From assembly GCA_964502665.1 (NCBI GenBank), contig CAZCXP010000036.1, positions 1 to 18,333 of the forward strand: a stretch of 18,333 bases of DNA, written 5' to 3'. The notes beneath the pieces were generated by a model. The model had not been told where the DNA came from and searched no databases. It saw only the letters and a list, made by a program, of their open reading frames with translations. Position 1 is the stretch's first letter; each line of letters opens with the position of its first letter. Positions 1 through 6,490 of the stretch are shown in pieces. The DNA is from SOKG01 sp964502665. Lineage in GTDB: Bacteria; Chloroflexota; Dehalococcoidia; SZUA-161. A program made the translations under genes and the position numbers.

Positions 1-436
1 CTTTCAAGTCCTTGTAGGGGCCCGTCTGGCCGAAGGGGGTGATGGAGGTCACGATAATGGCTGGATTTATTTCGCTGAGTGCTGAATATCCCAGGCCCAG
101 ACTTTCCATATATCCCGGCGGGAAGGACTCCACGACGACATCGGCGGTCTTGACCAGCGTCTTGAAGATATCCTTTCCATCGGCGGTTTCGATGTTTAAG
201 GTTATGCCCCTCTTGCTTGTGTTGTAGGCCCACCAATAGAGGCTTTTCTCAGGATCGGGGATCTCCTTGTAGAAGGGGCCAGTGTTCCGTGAAGGGTCTC
301 CACCAGGAGGCTCAATTTTGACGACATCAGCCCCCAGGTCGCCGAGGACCTTGGCGCAGTAGACTCCCTTGTCGTCGGCTAAGTCGAGGACACGGTAGTC
401 ACTCAACATACCTTCGCCTTTTTCCTTATCTGCCAT
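1..436 (-). CDS. CaiB/BaiF family (class III) CoA-transferase, N-terminal part, cut by window edge
   Basis: This is the first ~145 residues of a class III CoA-transferase, a family that moves CoA between acids and acyl-CoA thioesters. The translation shows the family's N-terminal signature: VLDLADDKGVYCAKVLGDLG, then ADVVKIEPPGGDPSR, then YNTSKRGITLNIET, and later VVVESFPPGYMESLGLGY and TSITPFGQTGPY. The catalytic Asp lies beyond the window edge, so activity cannot be judged. The start is the ATG at 436, with an AAGGAG ribosome site about 8 bases upstream. A second in-frame Met, ten codons in, is the alternative start. The gene lies 25 bases downstream of the aldehyde dehydrogenase on the same strand, so the two are probably co-transcribed and may act on one acid/acyl-CoA/aldehyde pathway. 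The substrate is unknown. Confidence 0.88.
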   Translation of the reverse strand, partial: MADKEKGEGMLSDYRVLDLADDKGVYCAKVLGDLGADVVKIEPPGGDPSRNTGPFYKEIPDPEKSLYWWAYNTSKRGITLNIETADGKDIFKTLVKTADVVVESFPPGYMESLGLGYSALSEINPAIIVTSITPFGQTGPYKDLK

Positions 437-461
437 ATCGTACTCTCCTTTCTGGGAGGGC

Positions 462-1829
462 CTATTTCACCCAAACGGTCTTGATGTTCACGAATTCCTT
501 GATCCCGTAGTGTGACAGCTCGCGACCGTACCCGCTGTCCTTCACGCCCCCGAACGGCAGGCGGGGGTCTGACTTCACAACAGCATTAACGAAACAACAG
601 CCCGCTTCGATCTCATTTGCGGCGATTCTTTCCCCTTTGGCGACATCTCTGGTGAATATGGCCGCTCCCAGTCCAAATCTGGAATCGTTCGCCACCCTGA
701 TCGCTTCCTCCTCGTCCTTCACCGGGATAATCGCTGCTACGGGGCCGAACAGCTCCTCGTCGTACGCTGGCATGCCCCTCTTGACGTTGGTGAGGACGGT
801 AGGAGGATAGAAGGCACCGCTGCCCTCGGGGACCTTTCCGCCAAGCAGGCACCTGGCCCCTTTTCCGATGCTCTCCAGTACCTGCCGGTGAAGGTTATCC
901 CTCAGGTCGTGTCGGGCCAGTGGACCCACTGTTGTCGCTTCTTCCATGGGATCGCCTATCTTCTCAGCACGTATGCGCTCCACGAAGAGCTCCTCGAACC
1001 GCTCCCTCTGCGACTCGACGACGACAAAGCGCTTGGCAGCGATACAACTCTGCCCTGAATTGGTAAGCCTGCTGGCGACACACGCCGTCACCGCAGCCTC
1101 GAGGTCGGCGTCTTCCAGAATCACGTAGGGATCGCTGCCACCCAGCTCGAGGACGGTCTTCTTGATCATTTCCCCCGCCTTCCTGGAGACTGCCCTGCCG
1201 GCGTCCGTGCTGCAGGTCAGGGTGGCCGCTTTGACCAGCGGGTTGGCTATGATTGCCTCGACCTGGTTGCTGCCGATGAGCAACGTCCTGAAGATATTCG
1301 CAGGAAAATCCGCTTTGCGGAAGATGTCTTCTATCGCCAAAGCACAGCCGGGCACGTTAGAGGCGTGCTTCAATAGCGCCGCATTACCCGCCATAAGCGC
1401 AGGCGCGGCGAACCGGAAGACCTGCCAGAAGGGAAAGTTCCACGGCATGATCGCAAGTACAACGCCCAACGGTTGGAAGGTGACAAAGCTCTTGGTTGCG
1501 TCTGTATCTATTACCTCCGGCTGCAAGAACTTCTCAGCGTTGTCGGCGTAGTAGTCGCACCCCCAGGCACATTTCTCCGCCTCTGACCTGCCGCTCTTCA
1601 CCGGCTTGCCCATCTCTTCCGCCATCAACCTCGCATAGTCTTCTGCCTTATCTCGGAGAATCTGCGCGGCCTTCTTCATCAGCCTTCCCCGTTCAGCAAA
1701 GCTTGTCCTCCGCCAGCCGAGAAAGGCCTGGTGTGATTTCTCTATGGCGTCCTTCACCTCTTCCGGGCTCATCTCTTCATACTCTTTGATCGTTTCGCCC
1801 GTTGTGGGATTCACTGCTTTAATCGTCAT
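462..1829 (-). CDS. NAD(P)-dependent aldehyde dehydrogenase, succinate-semialdehyde dehydrogenase (Sad/YneI) type
   Basis: This 455-residue protein is a full-length aldehyde dehydrogenase that oxidises an aldehyde to the acid with NAD(P)+. Visible family elements are PWNFPFWQ (residues 129-136), the LLKHAS lysine at 154, ELGGSDPYVIL with the general base Glu228, NSGQSCIAAKR with the catalytic Cys262, and LPFGGVKDSGYGREL near the end. The overall wording (GGSDP, CIAAKRF, ARHDLRDNLHRQV, ELSHYGIKEFVNIKTVW) matches the short Sad/YneI succinate-semialdehyde dehydrogenases more closely than betaine-aldehyde types. One oddity is LTCSTDAG at 204-211, where the family usually has a Gly in the cofactor-binding GS pair and here has Cys206. 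The gene sits 15 bases downstream of the GNAT gene and 25 bases upstream of the CoA-transferase, giving a likely three-gene operon. The substrate specificity is inferred only. Confidence 0.92.
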   Translation of the reverse strand: MTIKAVNPTTGETIKEYEEMSPEEVKDAIEKSHQAFLGWRRTSFAERGRLMKKAAQILRDKAEDYARLMAEEMGKPVKSGRSEAEKCAWGCDYYADNAEKFLQPEVIDTDATKSFVTFQPLGVVLAIMPWNFPFWQVFRFAAPALMAGNAALLKHASNVPGCALAIEDIFRKADFPANIFRTLLIGSNQVEAIIANPLVKAATLTCSTDAGRAVSRKAGEMIKKTVLELGGSDPYVILEDADLEAAVTACVASRLTNSGQSCIAAKRFVVVESQRERFEELFVERIRAEKIGDPMEEATTVGPLARHDLRDNLHRQVLESIGKGARCLLGGKVPEGSGAFYPPTVLTNVKRGMPAYDEELFGPVAAIIPVKDEEEAIRVANDSRFGLGAAIFTRDVAKGERIAANEIEAGCCFVNAVVKSDPRLPFGGVKDSGYGRELSHYGIKEFVNIKTVWVK

Positions 1830-1844
1830 GATTCGTTTTCCATA

Positions 1845-2462
1845 TTAACTTGTTGCTACGTTCTTGCTCATCTTGACGAACTCAAAACCCTTATCTCGAA
1901 TTCTGAGAATGGCCGGTCTTTGTTCTATGGTATATCCAAGCCTTTCATATAACTTGATCGCTTCTGTATTGTAAGTTTCCACATCCAATACCATTCTTCT
2001 GCTCCCAGTTGTCCTTGCTTCCTCCTCAATCACTTCAAGGAGCCTCGTTCCCAAGCCAAGACGCCTGAACTTGGGGTATGCTGCGATATGGGCAAGATAG
2101 GAATCGCCTTCTGCAATTTGCACCAGAATCCGGCTTGATCTATACAAATAGATCATTTGGGTAAGGAAACTCAGTTTCAAATACCTCAAAATGAACAACA
2201 GGCTGCGTAGTTGTTCCCTTCTCATCTGATCGTAGGTGAATACCAAAGCCATTGCCGCTGTTTGGCCATTGGCTTCGATGAAGTGTGAATGTTCGTAGCT
2301 AAAGGCATTCCTTACACGTTGAAACGATCCCCTCATTACGTTTCTCAGGTTGGACTCAGACCCAAAAAGGGCTGGCAGAAGCTCCGGGCCGGTGTATAAG
2401 ACAAGCTGGGGAAAATCCTCAGCATCTTCGGGGCTCCCCTTTCTTATAATGATGTTGTCCAT
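1845..2462 (-). CDS. GNAT family N-acetyltransferase
   Basis: This 205-residue protein has the GCN5-related acetyltransferase fold, which transfers an acyl group from acyl-CoA to an amine. The acetyl-CoA pyrophosphate loop is RRLGLGTRLLEVI at about 136-148 (R-x-x-G-x-G), preceded by the beta strand SYLAHIAAYPKF and followed by MVLDVETYNTEAIKLYERLGYT, the typical motif B. It looks like the ribosomal-protein/amino-acid type GNATs, but the substrate is not predictable. The middle (residues ~75-115) is rich in hydrophobic and aromatic residues and is less typical. The ATG at 2462 has GGGAG about 9 bases upstream. It is the first gene of the minus-strand operon with the aldehyde dehydrogenase, and a promoter-like sequence lies about 95 bases upstream. 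Confidence 0.82.
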   Translation of the reverse strand: MDNIIIRKGSPEDAEDFPQLVLYTGPELLPALFGSESNLRNVMRGSFQRVRNAFSYEHSHFIEANGQTAAMALVFTYDQMRREQLRSLLFILRYLKLSFLTQMIYLYRSSRILVQIAEGDSYLAHIAAYPKFRRLGLGTRLLEVIEEEARTTGSRRMVLDVETYNTEAIKLYERLGYTIEQRPAILRIRDKGFEFVKMSKNVATS

Positions 2463-2557
2463 TCCAACTTGTCTCCCGGGTATTTAGAGCTAGAGAATGT
2501 AGCCTAACAGCTATGCGGACGAGCTCAAGGCTCGGCGAGTCCCTTTCTATCAGAGGA

Positions 2558-2586
2558 ATTGTAGCATTTGTTTTGTTGAATGCCAA
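2558..2586 (-). promoter_or_regulatory. Sigma70-type promoter for the GNAT-aldehyde dehydrogenase-CoA-transferase operon
   Basis: On the minus strand a TTGGCA (-35) and a TACAAT (-10) are separated by exactly 17 bases. Transcription would begin near 2551 and give a leader of about 90 nt before the GNAT start at 2462. This is pattern matching only; the position and spacing are good. Confidence 0.45.
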
Positions 2587-2649
2587 CGGCATCAGGCTTT
2601 TCACAGCCTGCGGCTGCTGCAACTCGCGACCGGGCTCGGGAACAAGACC

Positions 2650-2678
2650 TTGCTTTCGCCTAGCCAATGGCATATAAT
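2650..2678 (+). promoter_or_regulatory. Sigma70-type promoter-like sequence pointing into the structured intergenic stretch
   Basis: TTGCTT at 2650-2655 and a perfect TATAAT at 2673-2678 are 17 bases apart on the plus strand. No protein gene follows on this strand for over 1 kb, so a functional promoter here would drive an RNA starting near 2685. It may be a chance match. Confidence 0.4.
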
Positions 2679-2684
2679 GTCTGC

Positions 2685-2855
2685 ACCTGACTCCCTGGCG
2701 GAGCTTGGGGACTAGTGACGAACTCTTGTCGGCGTCTTCTGGCTGCGAAAGGCATGCCAGACGCTCTCAGGGCTGGATATTAGCGGTGCTCCCGGAATGG
2801 CGACCACGATCAGCAGCTCGGTCAACAAGCCGCCTTTCGACGGGCGCCGCTTTTG
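2685..2855 (+). ncRNA. Candidate structured small RNA (no known family recognised)
   Basis: Downstream of the promoter-like sequence at 2650-2678 the two ends of this segment can pair: GGCG at 2697-2700 and GCTTG at 2703-2707 with CAAGCCGCC at 2826-2834, plus GAC/GTC further in. Inside is a strong hairpin: GCGT 2732-2735 and CTGGCTGC 2739-2746 face GCA 2752-2754 and GCCAGACGC 2756-2764, with a GAAAG loop. A short GC-rich stem followed by TTTT at 2851-2854 could end the transcript. I do not recognise RNase P, tmRNA, SRP or 6S consensus blocks. The evidence is structural only. Confidence 0.22.
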
Positions 2856-2997
2856 ACGAATCAAGCCTGCAAAGGCTTTGACATCCTTGGCGCTCTTAAG
2901 TGGTTTTCCGGGTGCTCAGGGAAGAAGTTCAATCCTGGTAGAGGAAGCTTTGTAGTCCCTGAGTCATGTTCCAGGGGCCTATCTTCTCCACGCGCGG

Positions 2998-3585
2998 TCA
3001 CTCGCTATCGCTTTCACTCTCGGTCTCAGACCCCCTTATTCTCCGCACCGCTGCCAGCAGTATAAGAGTCCCTCCAATGATCGAGCCGAGCACCACGCCC
3101 ACAGGCGGTTCGAACCAATCGACAAAGGCGATTAACTCCGGTCGCAAAGCCGAGCCCTGTACAGTATCGTAGAAAGACCTGGCAGCTCCGGATTCCCCGT
3201 GTGGCAGTTGTGTGGCAATCTCTTCTAGAACCCGCCAGAAGATCCCGCACATAATCGCAGTCATGCACCCGCTTATGACCATCCCACCGAGGGTGTCCAA
3301 CCACCTCTGTGGTCTCCAGCTTATGCTGCCTAGCACGATTGCCGGTACTGCGGAGAACAATAGGATTAGCTGAACGACGATCAGAATAATGAAGAATGCC
3401 AGCAGAGGATACCACGAACGAGTGCCAATTGCATTGCCGAGCTGGTCCTCAAAGTTGACCGCCAGAGCTATGCTTGTCACCCATATGGCAAAGATTATGA
3501 GCAGGGGCAACAGTCTTCCAGTCAGCAGTCCCCTCGCGGCGCCAAGGACCAGGAAGATAACGAATATCGCGTCCAGCCAGTTCAT
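2998..3585 (-). CDS. CvpA-like integral membrane protein
   Basis: This 195-residue protein has four hydrophobic segments at about residues 5-22, 25-45, 60-85 and 100-118, and a further one near 160-180. It opens with MNWLDAIFVIFLVLGAARG, which closely follows the usual start of CvpA family proteins (colicin V production/membrane proteins of uncertain role). The C-terminus is a short cytosolic acidic tail, GSETESESDSE. The start is the ATG at 3585 with a modest AGAGA ribosome site. The gene is transcribed alone, with a promoter and a leader inverted repeat directly upstream. CvpA proteins affect membrane stress, purine metabolism or biofilm in other bacteria; nothing here narrows the role. The assignment rests on topology and the N-terminal motif. 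Confidence 0.62.
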   Translation of the reverse strand: MNWLDAIFVIFLVLGAARGLLTGRLLPLLIIFAIWVTSIALAVNFEDQLGNAIGTRSWYPLLAFFIILIVVQLILLFSAVPAIVLGSISWRPQRWLDTLGGMVISGCMTAIMCGIFWRVLEEIATQLPHGESGAARSFYDTVQGSALRPELIAFVDWFEPPVGVVLGSIIGGTLILLAAVRRIRGSETESESDSE

Positions 3586-3601
3586 TTTTCTCTTTCGATT
3601 C

Positions 3602-3649
3602 GGTTGCAGCGGGGAACAGCGAAAGATGCCAGCACGGATTGCTGCAACC
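3602..3649 (-). repeat. Perfect 9-bp inverted repeat in the leader of the CvpA-like gene
   Basis: GGTTGCAGC at 3602-3610 and GCTGCAACC at 3641-3649 are exact reverse complements with a 30-base spacer. In the transcript from the promoter at 3673-3701 they would form a stem ending 16 bases before the start codon at 3585. It could be an mRNA leader hairpin or a binding site for a dimeric regulator. Confidence 0.5.
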
Positions 3650-3672
3650 TGGATATCGTTTCTGTTGCGAGT

Positions 3673-3701
3673 ATCCTAGCCAATGACGATCGATCTGTCA
3701 A
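3673..3701 (-). promoter_or_regulatory. Sigma70-type promoter of the CvpA-like gene
   Basis: On the minus strand a perfect TTGACA (3701-3696) is followed after 17 bases by TAGGAT (3678-3673). Transcription would start near 3666, giving an ~80-nt leader that contains the inverted repeat at 3602-3649. Confidence 0.5.
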
Positions 3702-3730
3702 GGAGGCAGAGTGTTTGGCAACGTCAGTTA

Positions 3731-3761
3731 TGTCATTCTGAGCCCTCTGGGCGAAGAATCC
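3731..3761. repeat. Short intergenic hairpin repeat of the GTCATTCTGAG...GAAGAATC type
   Basis: The element reads ATTCT (3735-3739), GA, GCCC (3742-3745), TCT loop, GGGC (3749-3752), GA, AGAAT (3755-3759). Two perfect stems are thus separated by a tandem G-A mismatch on each side. The same core sequence, with a variable loop stem, is known to me as a dispersed intergenic repeat in many bacterial genomes, including Chloroflexota. Only one copy is in this window. It lies between the divergent CvpA-like and transglutaminase-like genes. Confidence 0.6.
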
Positions 3762-3846
3762 CCGCCACACCGGCAGAGATAGGTCACCCAATCCGTGGGC
3801 AGGTTTGGCATTCGCCGTGGCCTCGGCTAAAATAGGTCGCAGGGTT

Positions 3847-4494
3847 ATGGCCATGAACAACGAAGGCTACATGCAGCCGAGCGAGCTCTGTGACTTCGAC
3901 CGCTGCCCGCAGATCGGAGACAAGGCCCTGGAGCTGACTCTGGGCTGCCGCAGCAGGAAAGAGGCGTTCCGGCGCATCTTCGACTTCGTCAAGGAGCTGC
4001 CCTACGGCCTCGATGACTGGGATGTGGCTGCTTCTGAGACGCTGGCGAAGGGCTGGGGGATGTGCTCTGGGAAAACCAACCTCCTGGTCGCTCTGCTCAG
4101 GTCCCTGGCCATCCCCGCCAGGTACCGCGTCTTTCGCATCAGGGCTGAGGTGAGCCTCTGGGGAAGGATAATCGGGGACGATGCCCTGGCGCAGCGATTG
4201 GGCCCTGCACCCAGCGAGCAGGACCACGTGGACTGTGAGGTCTGGCTCGGCAGATGGAGCGCCTGTGACCCGGGGCGGGACACACCCCTGGAGCGTGGAA
4301 TGGCGGCGTTGGGCTTGCCCCTGGAGCGGGAGGCTATCGCCGATGCATCAGGCCGTGTCCCCTACCTGATACTCGCCAGCTTCGACCAGTGGGCGAGGCA
4401 GCGGCAGGATAGTCGGATGGTCCGGGAGAATAGAAGCGAGACCTTCGCCAGGGTCAATGAGCAGCTCTGGCGCATAAGAACCCTGGGCCAGTAA
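3847..4494 (+). CDS. Transglutaminase-like (papain-like fold) protein
   Basis: The protein has about 215 residues when started at the ATG at 3847; the frame is open from an ATG at 3805, and an ATG at 3853 is also possible. It shows the transglutaminase-core layout with a Cys-His-Asp triad. Numbered from 3847, Cys73 is in GWGMCSGKTNLLVALLRS, His127 in QDHVDCEVWL and Asp141 in WSACDPG. Such proteins are proteases, amidases or inactive relatives, often acting on peptides or nucleotides. No signal peptide is visible, so it is probably cytosolic. The AGGG just upstream is a weak ribosome site, which leaves the exact start uncertain. It lies 14 bases before the methyltransferase gene on the same strand, suggesting co-transcription. 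The substrate is unknown. Confidence 0.75.
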   Translation: MAMNNEGYMQPSELCDFDRCPQIGDKALELTLGCRSRKEAFRRIFDFVKELPYGLDDWDVAASETLAKGWGMCSGKTNLLVALLRSLAIPARYRVFRIRAEVSLWGRIIGDDALAQRLGPAPSEQDHVDCEVWLGRWSACDPGRDTPLERGMAALGLPLEREAIADASGRVPYLILASFDQWARQRQDSRMVRENRSETFARVNEQLWRIRTLGQ

Positions 4495-4508
4495 CGGGAT
4501 TCAAGGCC

Positions 4509-5117
4509 ATGTATATGTTCGGCTACACAAGGGTGATTGATCCCATATTGCGGGATGTCAGGCTTTATACCCCTGAGTTCTCCGGGATGAAAGCAGGGGA
4601 CAGGGTGTTGGATGTTTGCTGCGGGACTGGAGACCAGGCGCTTCACTACGCCGGAAAGGGCATTGTCGCCGCTGGAATCGACACCGACCCCCGCATGATG
4701 AAAGTGGCGGAGAGGAAAAGGCGAAAACGGGGCTTGGGGAATGCCTCGTTTCAACTGGCGGATGCCCAAGCCCTGCCATTCAGGGACAACTCCTTTGATT
4801 ACGCTTCCGTCTCCTTTTCGCTGCACGAGAAGCAAAGGCCGGCGAGGGCCAGGGTAATCTCTGAGATGAAGAGGGTGGTAAAGGCAGAAGGCATCCTGGT
4901 CTTTGTTGATTTCAGTGTTCCCTTCCCCCGAAACGCATACTCCTATCTGGTCAGAGCCGTGGAGTTCATGGCGGGCAGGGAGCATTTCAGGTGCTCCCGA
5001 GATTTCGTTGAGCAGGGTGGGCTGGACGTAATATTGAGGAGCAATCGCCTTCATGAGGAGAGAAGGGACTACCTCAAGCACGGAACCGTAGCCATAATAA
5101 AAACAAGAAACGTTTGA
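4509..5117 (+). CDS. Class I SAM-dependent methyltransferase (UbiE/Methyltransf_11 type)
   Basis: This 202-residue protein has the Rossmann-like methyltransferase fold. Motif I is VLDVCCGTGDQAL (residues ~33-45), binding S-adenosylmethionine. The acidic residue after strand 2 is in GIDTDPRMM, motif II-like is FQLADAQALPF (~82-92), and the post-motif strand is FDYASVSFSLHE. The motif set resembles UbiE/MenG quinone methyltransferases and related small-molecule enzymes. The C-terminal lid, RDFVEQGGLDVILRSNRL, is also typical. The start is the ATG at 4509, preceded by AAGG; a second Met two codons later is possible. It follows the transglutaminase-like gene by 14 bases, so the pair is probably an operon. 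The substrate is unknown. Confidence 0.85.
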   Translation: MYMFGYTRVIDPILRDVRLYTPEFSGMKAGDRVLDVCCGTGDQALHYAGKGIVAAGIDTDPRMMKVAERKRRKRGLGNASFQLADAQALPFRDNSFDYASVSFSLHEKQRPARARVISEMKRVVKAEGILVFVDFSVPFPRNAYSYLVRAVEFMAGREHFRCSRDFVEQGGLDVILRSNRLHEERRDYLKHGTVAIIKTRNV

Positions 5118-5154
5118 TGGTGTACGCGCCGAAGCCGGTGGCCTTTCTCTATCG

Positions 5155-5388
5155 CTAGGCTGCGAAGGTCACCGTGATCGCATTGTGGGGGCATGCCTCG
5201 ACACAGATCATGCATCCAGTGCACTGGCTGGAGAGGGCAGGGACTATGACCCAGTCCCTGGCTTTCCTTCCCGGCATGCGATGCACCCGCGGGTAGGTCA
5301 TGAATACCGACTCCGGGCATATCTCAAGACACCTGCGGCAGTCCCGTGGCGAAGGGCATTTGTTTTTATCAACCTCTATCTGCACCAC
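5155..5388 (-). CDS. Small 2[4Fe-4S] ferredoxin-type protein
   Basis: This is a 77-residue protein if started at the GTG at 5388 (a second GTG follows directly at 5385). It carries two cysteine clusters: KCPSPRDCRRCLEICP, with spacing C-x5-C-x2-C-x3-C, and QCTGCMICVEACPHNAI, with the classical C-x2-C-x2-C-x3-C-P. The longer first spacing is the main departure from a standard bacterial ferredoxin. It would carry electrons at low potential in the cytoplasm. The frame is open further upstream, but that region overlaps the previous gene. The AAGGAG at 5401-5406 lies 12 bases ahead of the GTG, inside the end of the upstream gene, so the two genes appear translationally coupled. It is probably a partner of the larger Fe-S protein encoded just upstream. 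Confidence 0.8.
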   Translation of the reverse strand: MVQIEVDKNKCPSPRDCRRCLEICPESVFMTYPRVHRMPGRKARDWVIVPALSSQCTGCMICVEACPHNAITVTFAA

Positions 5389-5392
5389 AGGC

Positions 5393-6217
5393 TCACCACT
5401 CCTTCTCCAGCGCCGGAATGGCATTCCTATCGTGCAGGGTGATAGCGTCGTGGGGGCATACCGCGCGGCAGGCGCCGCAGCCATAGCACTGGAAGGGGTC
5501 GATGAAGCACCTGTCTAAAGCGGCGGAGTAGCCGATGGCCCCAAAGTTGCACACCGTCATGCAGTCGCGGCATCCGGTGCAGCGCTCCCAGTCAATCCTG
5601 GCTATGTACTCTCCCTTGAACAACACCGGCAGGCCAAAACGCAGCCGCGCCCTGAGACCCAGGCAGTCCTTGCTGGTGCAATTGCAGATGGCGCCAATAA
5701 AGGGGGTGATAAGAGTCCACACGGTATGCACCAGGCCATCACCGTCATGCTCTTGGAAGGCCTTTTTTGCCTCTTCCTTGGTTAACACCTCCAGGTCTCC
5801 TGAGAAATCCGGGTACGAGGCCAGAAGCTTCCCCAAGTGTGGGGTGAGGGTGGTTATCCCAAAGCAGTACCTGGCATCGTAGCGACCCCAGAGGGTGCTC
5901 CTGCAAACACAGGGAAACCTTACCACGCTGATGGTCATATCAAGGATCTGTTCTACCTCCTCCAAAGGCACGACCTGGCCATAGTGCTCTCGTTTGAACT
6001 CCGCCGTGCGCCGGGCGACAAACTCGGGTTTGGACGAGGGGTCTGTGGCTGTGACCCTGTCCAGCTCCCTGGACCAGCCGACTGCCCATTCCTCAAACGT
6101 GTTGACGAAATCGAAGACGTAGCGTATTCTCTCCAGGTTCAACAACTCTGCACTGTAGTTCTTCGCCTGGAGATACCACTTCTTTCCCTCGCCGTGCTGG
6201 GTGCAGAACTCACACAT
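5393..6217 (-). CDS. Multi-cluster iron-sulfur protein with C-terminal 2[4Fe-4S] ferredoxin domain
   Basis: This 274-residue protein ends in two classical [4Fe-4S] motifs: CTGCRDCMTVCNFGAI (Cys213, 216, 219, 223) and CYGCGACRAVCPHDAI (Cys244, 247, 250, 254). Ahead of them are more cysteines in an unusual layout: MCEFC at the N-terminus (2, 5), PCVC (103, 105), YC (118) and CNCTSKDC (178, 180, 185). These may hold one or more additional clusters or metals. No transmembrane segment or signal peptide is seen, so it is probably cytosolic. Its start ATG at 6217 has a strong GAGGAGGTG ribosome site. It is followed after 4 bases by the small ferredoxin gene, so the two likely form one electron-transfer module. 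I do not recognise a named function; whole-protein homologues in anaerobes are usually called 4Fe-4S binding proteins. Confidence 0.8.
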   Translation of the reverse strand: MCEFCTQHGEGKKWYLQAKNYSAELLNLERIRYVFDFVNTFEEWAVGWSRELDRVTATDPSSKPEFVARRTAEFKREHYGQVVPLEEVEQILDMTISVVRFPCVCRSTLWGRYDARYCFGITTLTPHLGKLLASYPDFSGDLEVLTKEEAKKAFQEHDGDGLVHTVWTLITPFIGAICNCTSKDCLGLRARLRFGLPVLFKGEYIARIDWERCTGCRDCMTVCNFGAIGYSAALDRCFIDPFQCYGCGACRAVCPHDAITLHDRNAIPALEKEW

Positions 6218-6287
6218 GGCACCACCTCCTCAACCACGATTTCCTAAACGAATTGTGACCGGTTCCGGGAAAATCTCTGGCGCTACT

Positions 6288-6316
6288 GTCTTAGCCTATT
6301 TCGAGGGATGTGTCAA
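6288..6316 (-). promoter_or_regulatory. Promoter candidate for the Fe-S protein-ferredoxin pair
   Basis: On the minus strand a perfect TTGACA (6316-6311) precedes TAAGAC (6293-6288) by 17 bases. The -35 is ideal and the -10 is weak. Transcription from about 6281 would give a leader of ~64 nt before the ATG at 6217. Confidence 0.38.
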
Positions 6317-6490
6317 GCGCCTTCGACAGTTGGAACGCCCTCAACGCCGTCAAGGAACGGGTATGGTGGTGGGCATGGCGGAAGGGTGACAGTAGTCAAT
6401 CGCGTGACATGAAGCTGTCGCTGGGTATTTGGGGGGAATAAACTCGTGAGGCTCCTGGTAGTCCTATTTCTCGGGATGACCTTGATGGCG

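Larger units (their letters stand above)
2463..2997. other. Intergenic stretch without a convincing gene; structured DNA and promoter-like sequences
   Basis: No ORF in this 535-base stretch looks like a real protein; the short open frames on either strand lack domain signal and ribosome sites. It does hold the minus-strand operon promoter (2558-2586) and a plus-strand promoter-like sequence (2650-2678). A structured segment (2697-2855) has pairing ends and a strong internal hairpin. A short minus-strand frame near 2750-2880 resembles a prepilin N-terminus. It may be a small RNA locus, a decayed gene or both. Confidence 0.5.

Noticed and set aside
2956..2977. Hairpin CCCTG/CAGGG downstream of the structured stretch
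   Set aside because: Short stem, 10-base loop and no T-run; not a convincing terminator.
2853..3065. 70-codon plus-strand frame over the end of the CvpA-like gene
   Set aside because: No ribosome site and no domain; part is antisense to the CvpA-like coding sequence.
3784..4227. 147-codon minus-strand open frame
   Set aside because: It is a shadow of the transglutaminase-like gene, which has the Cys-His-Asp triad.
4362..5081. 239-codon minus-strand open frame
   Set aside because: It overlaps the methyltransferase, which has clear SAM motifs; the minus frame has no recognisable domain.
5118..5154. Possible bidirectional terminator between convergent methyltransferase and ferredoxin genes
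   Set aside because: Only a 5-bp bulged stem (AAGCC/GGCCTT) without a T-run; too weak to call.
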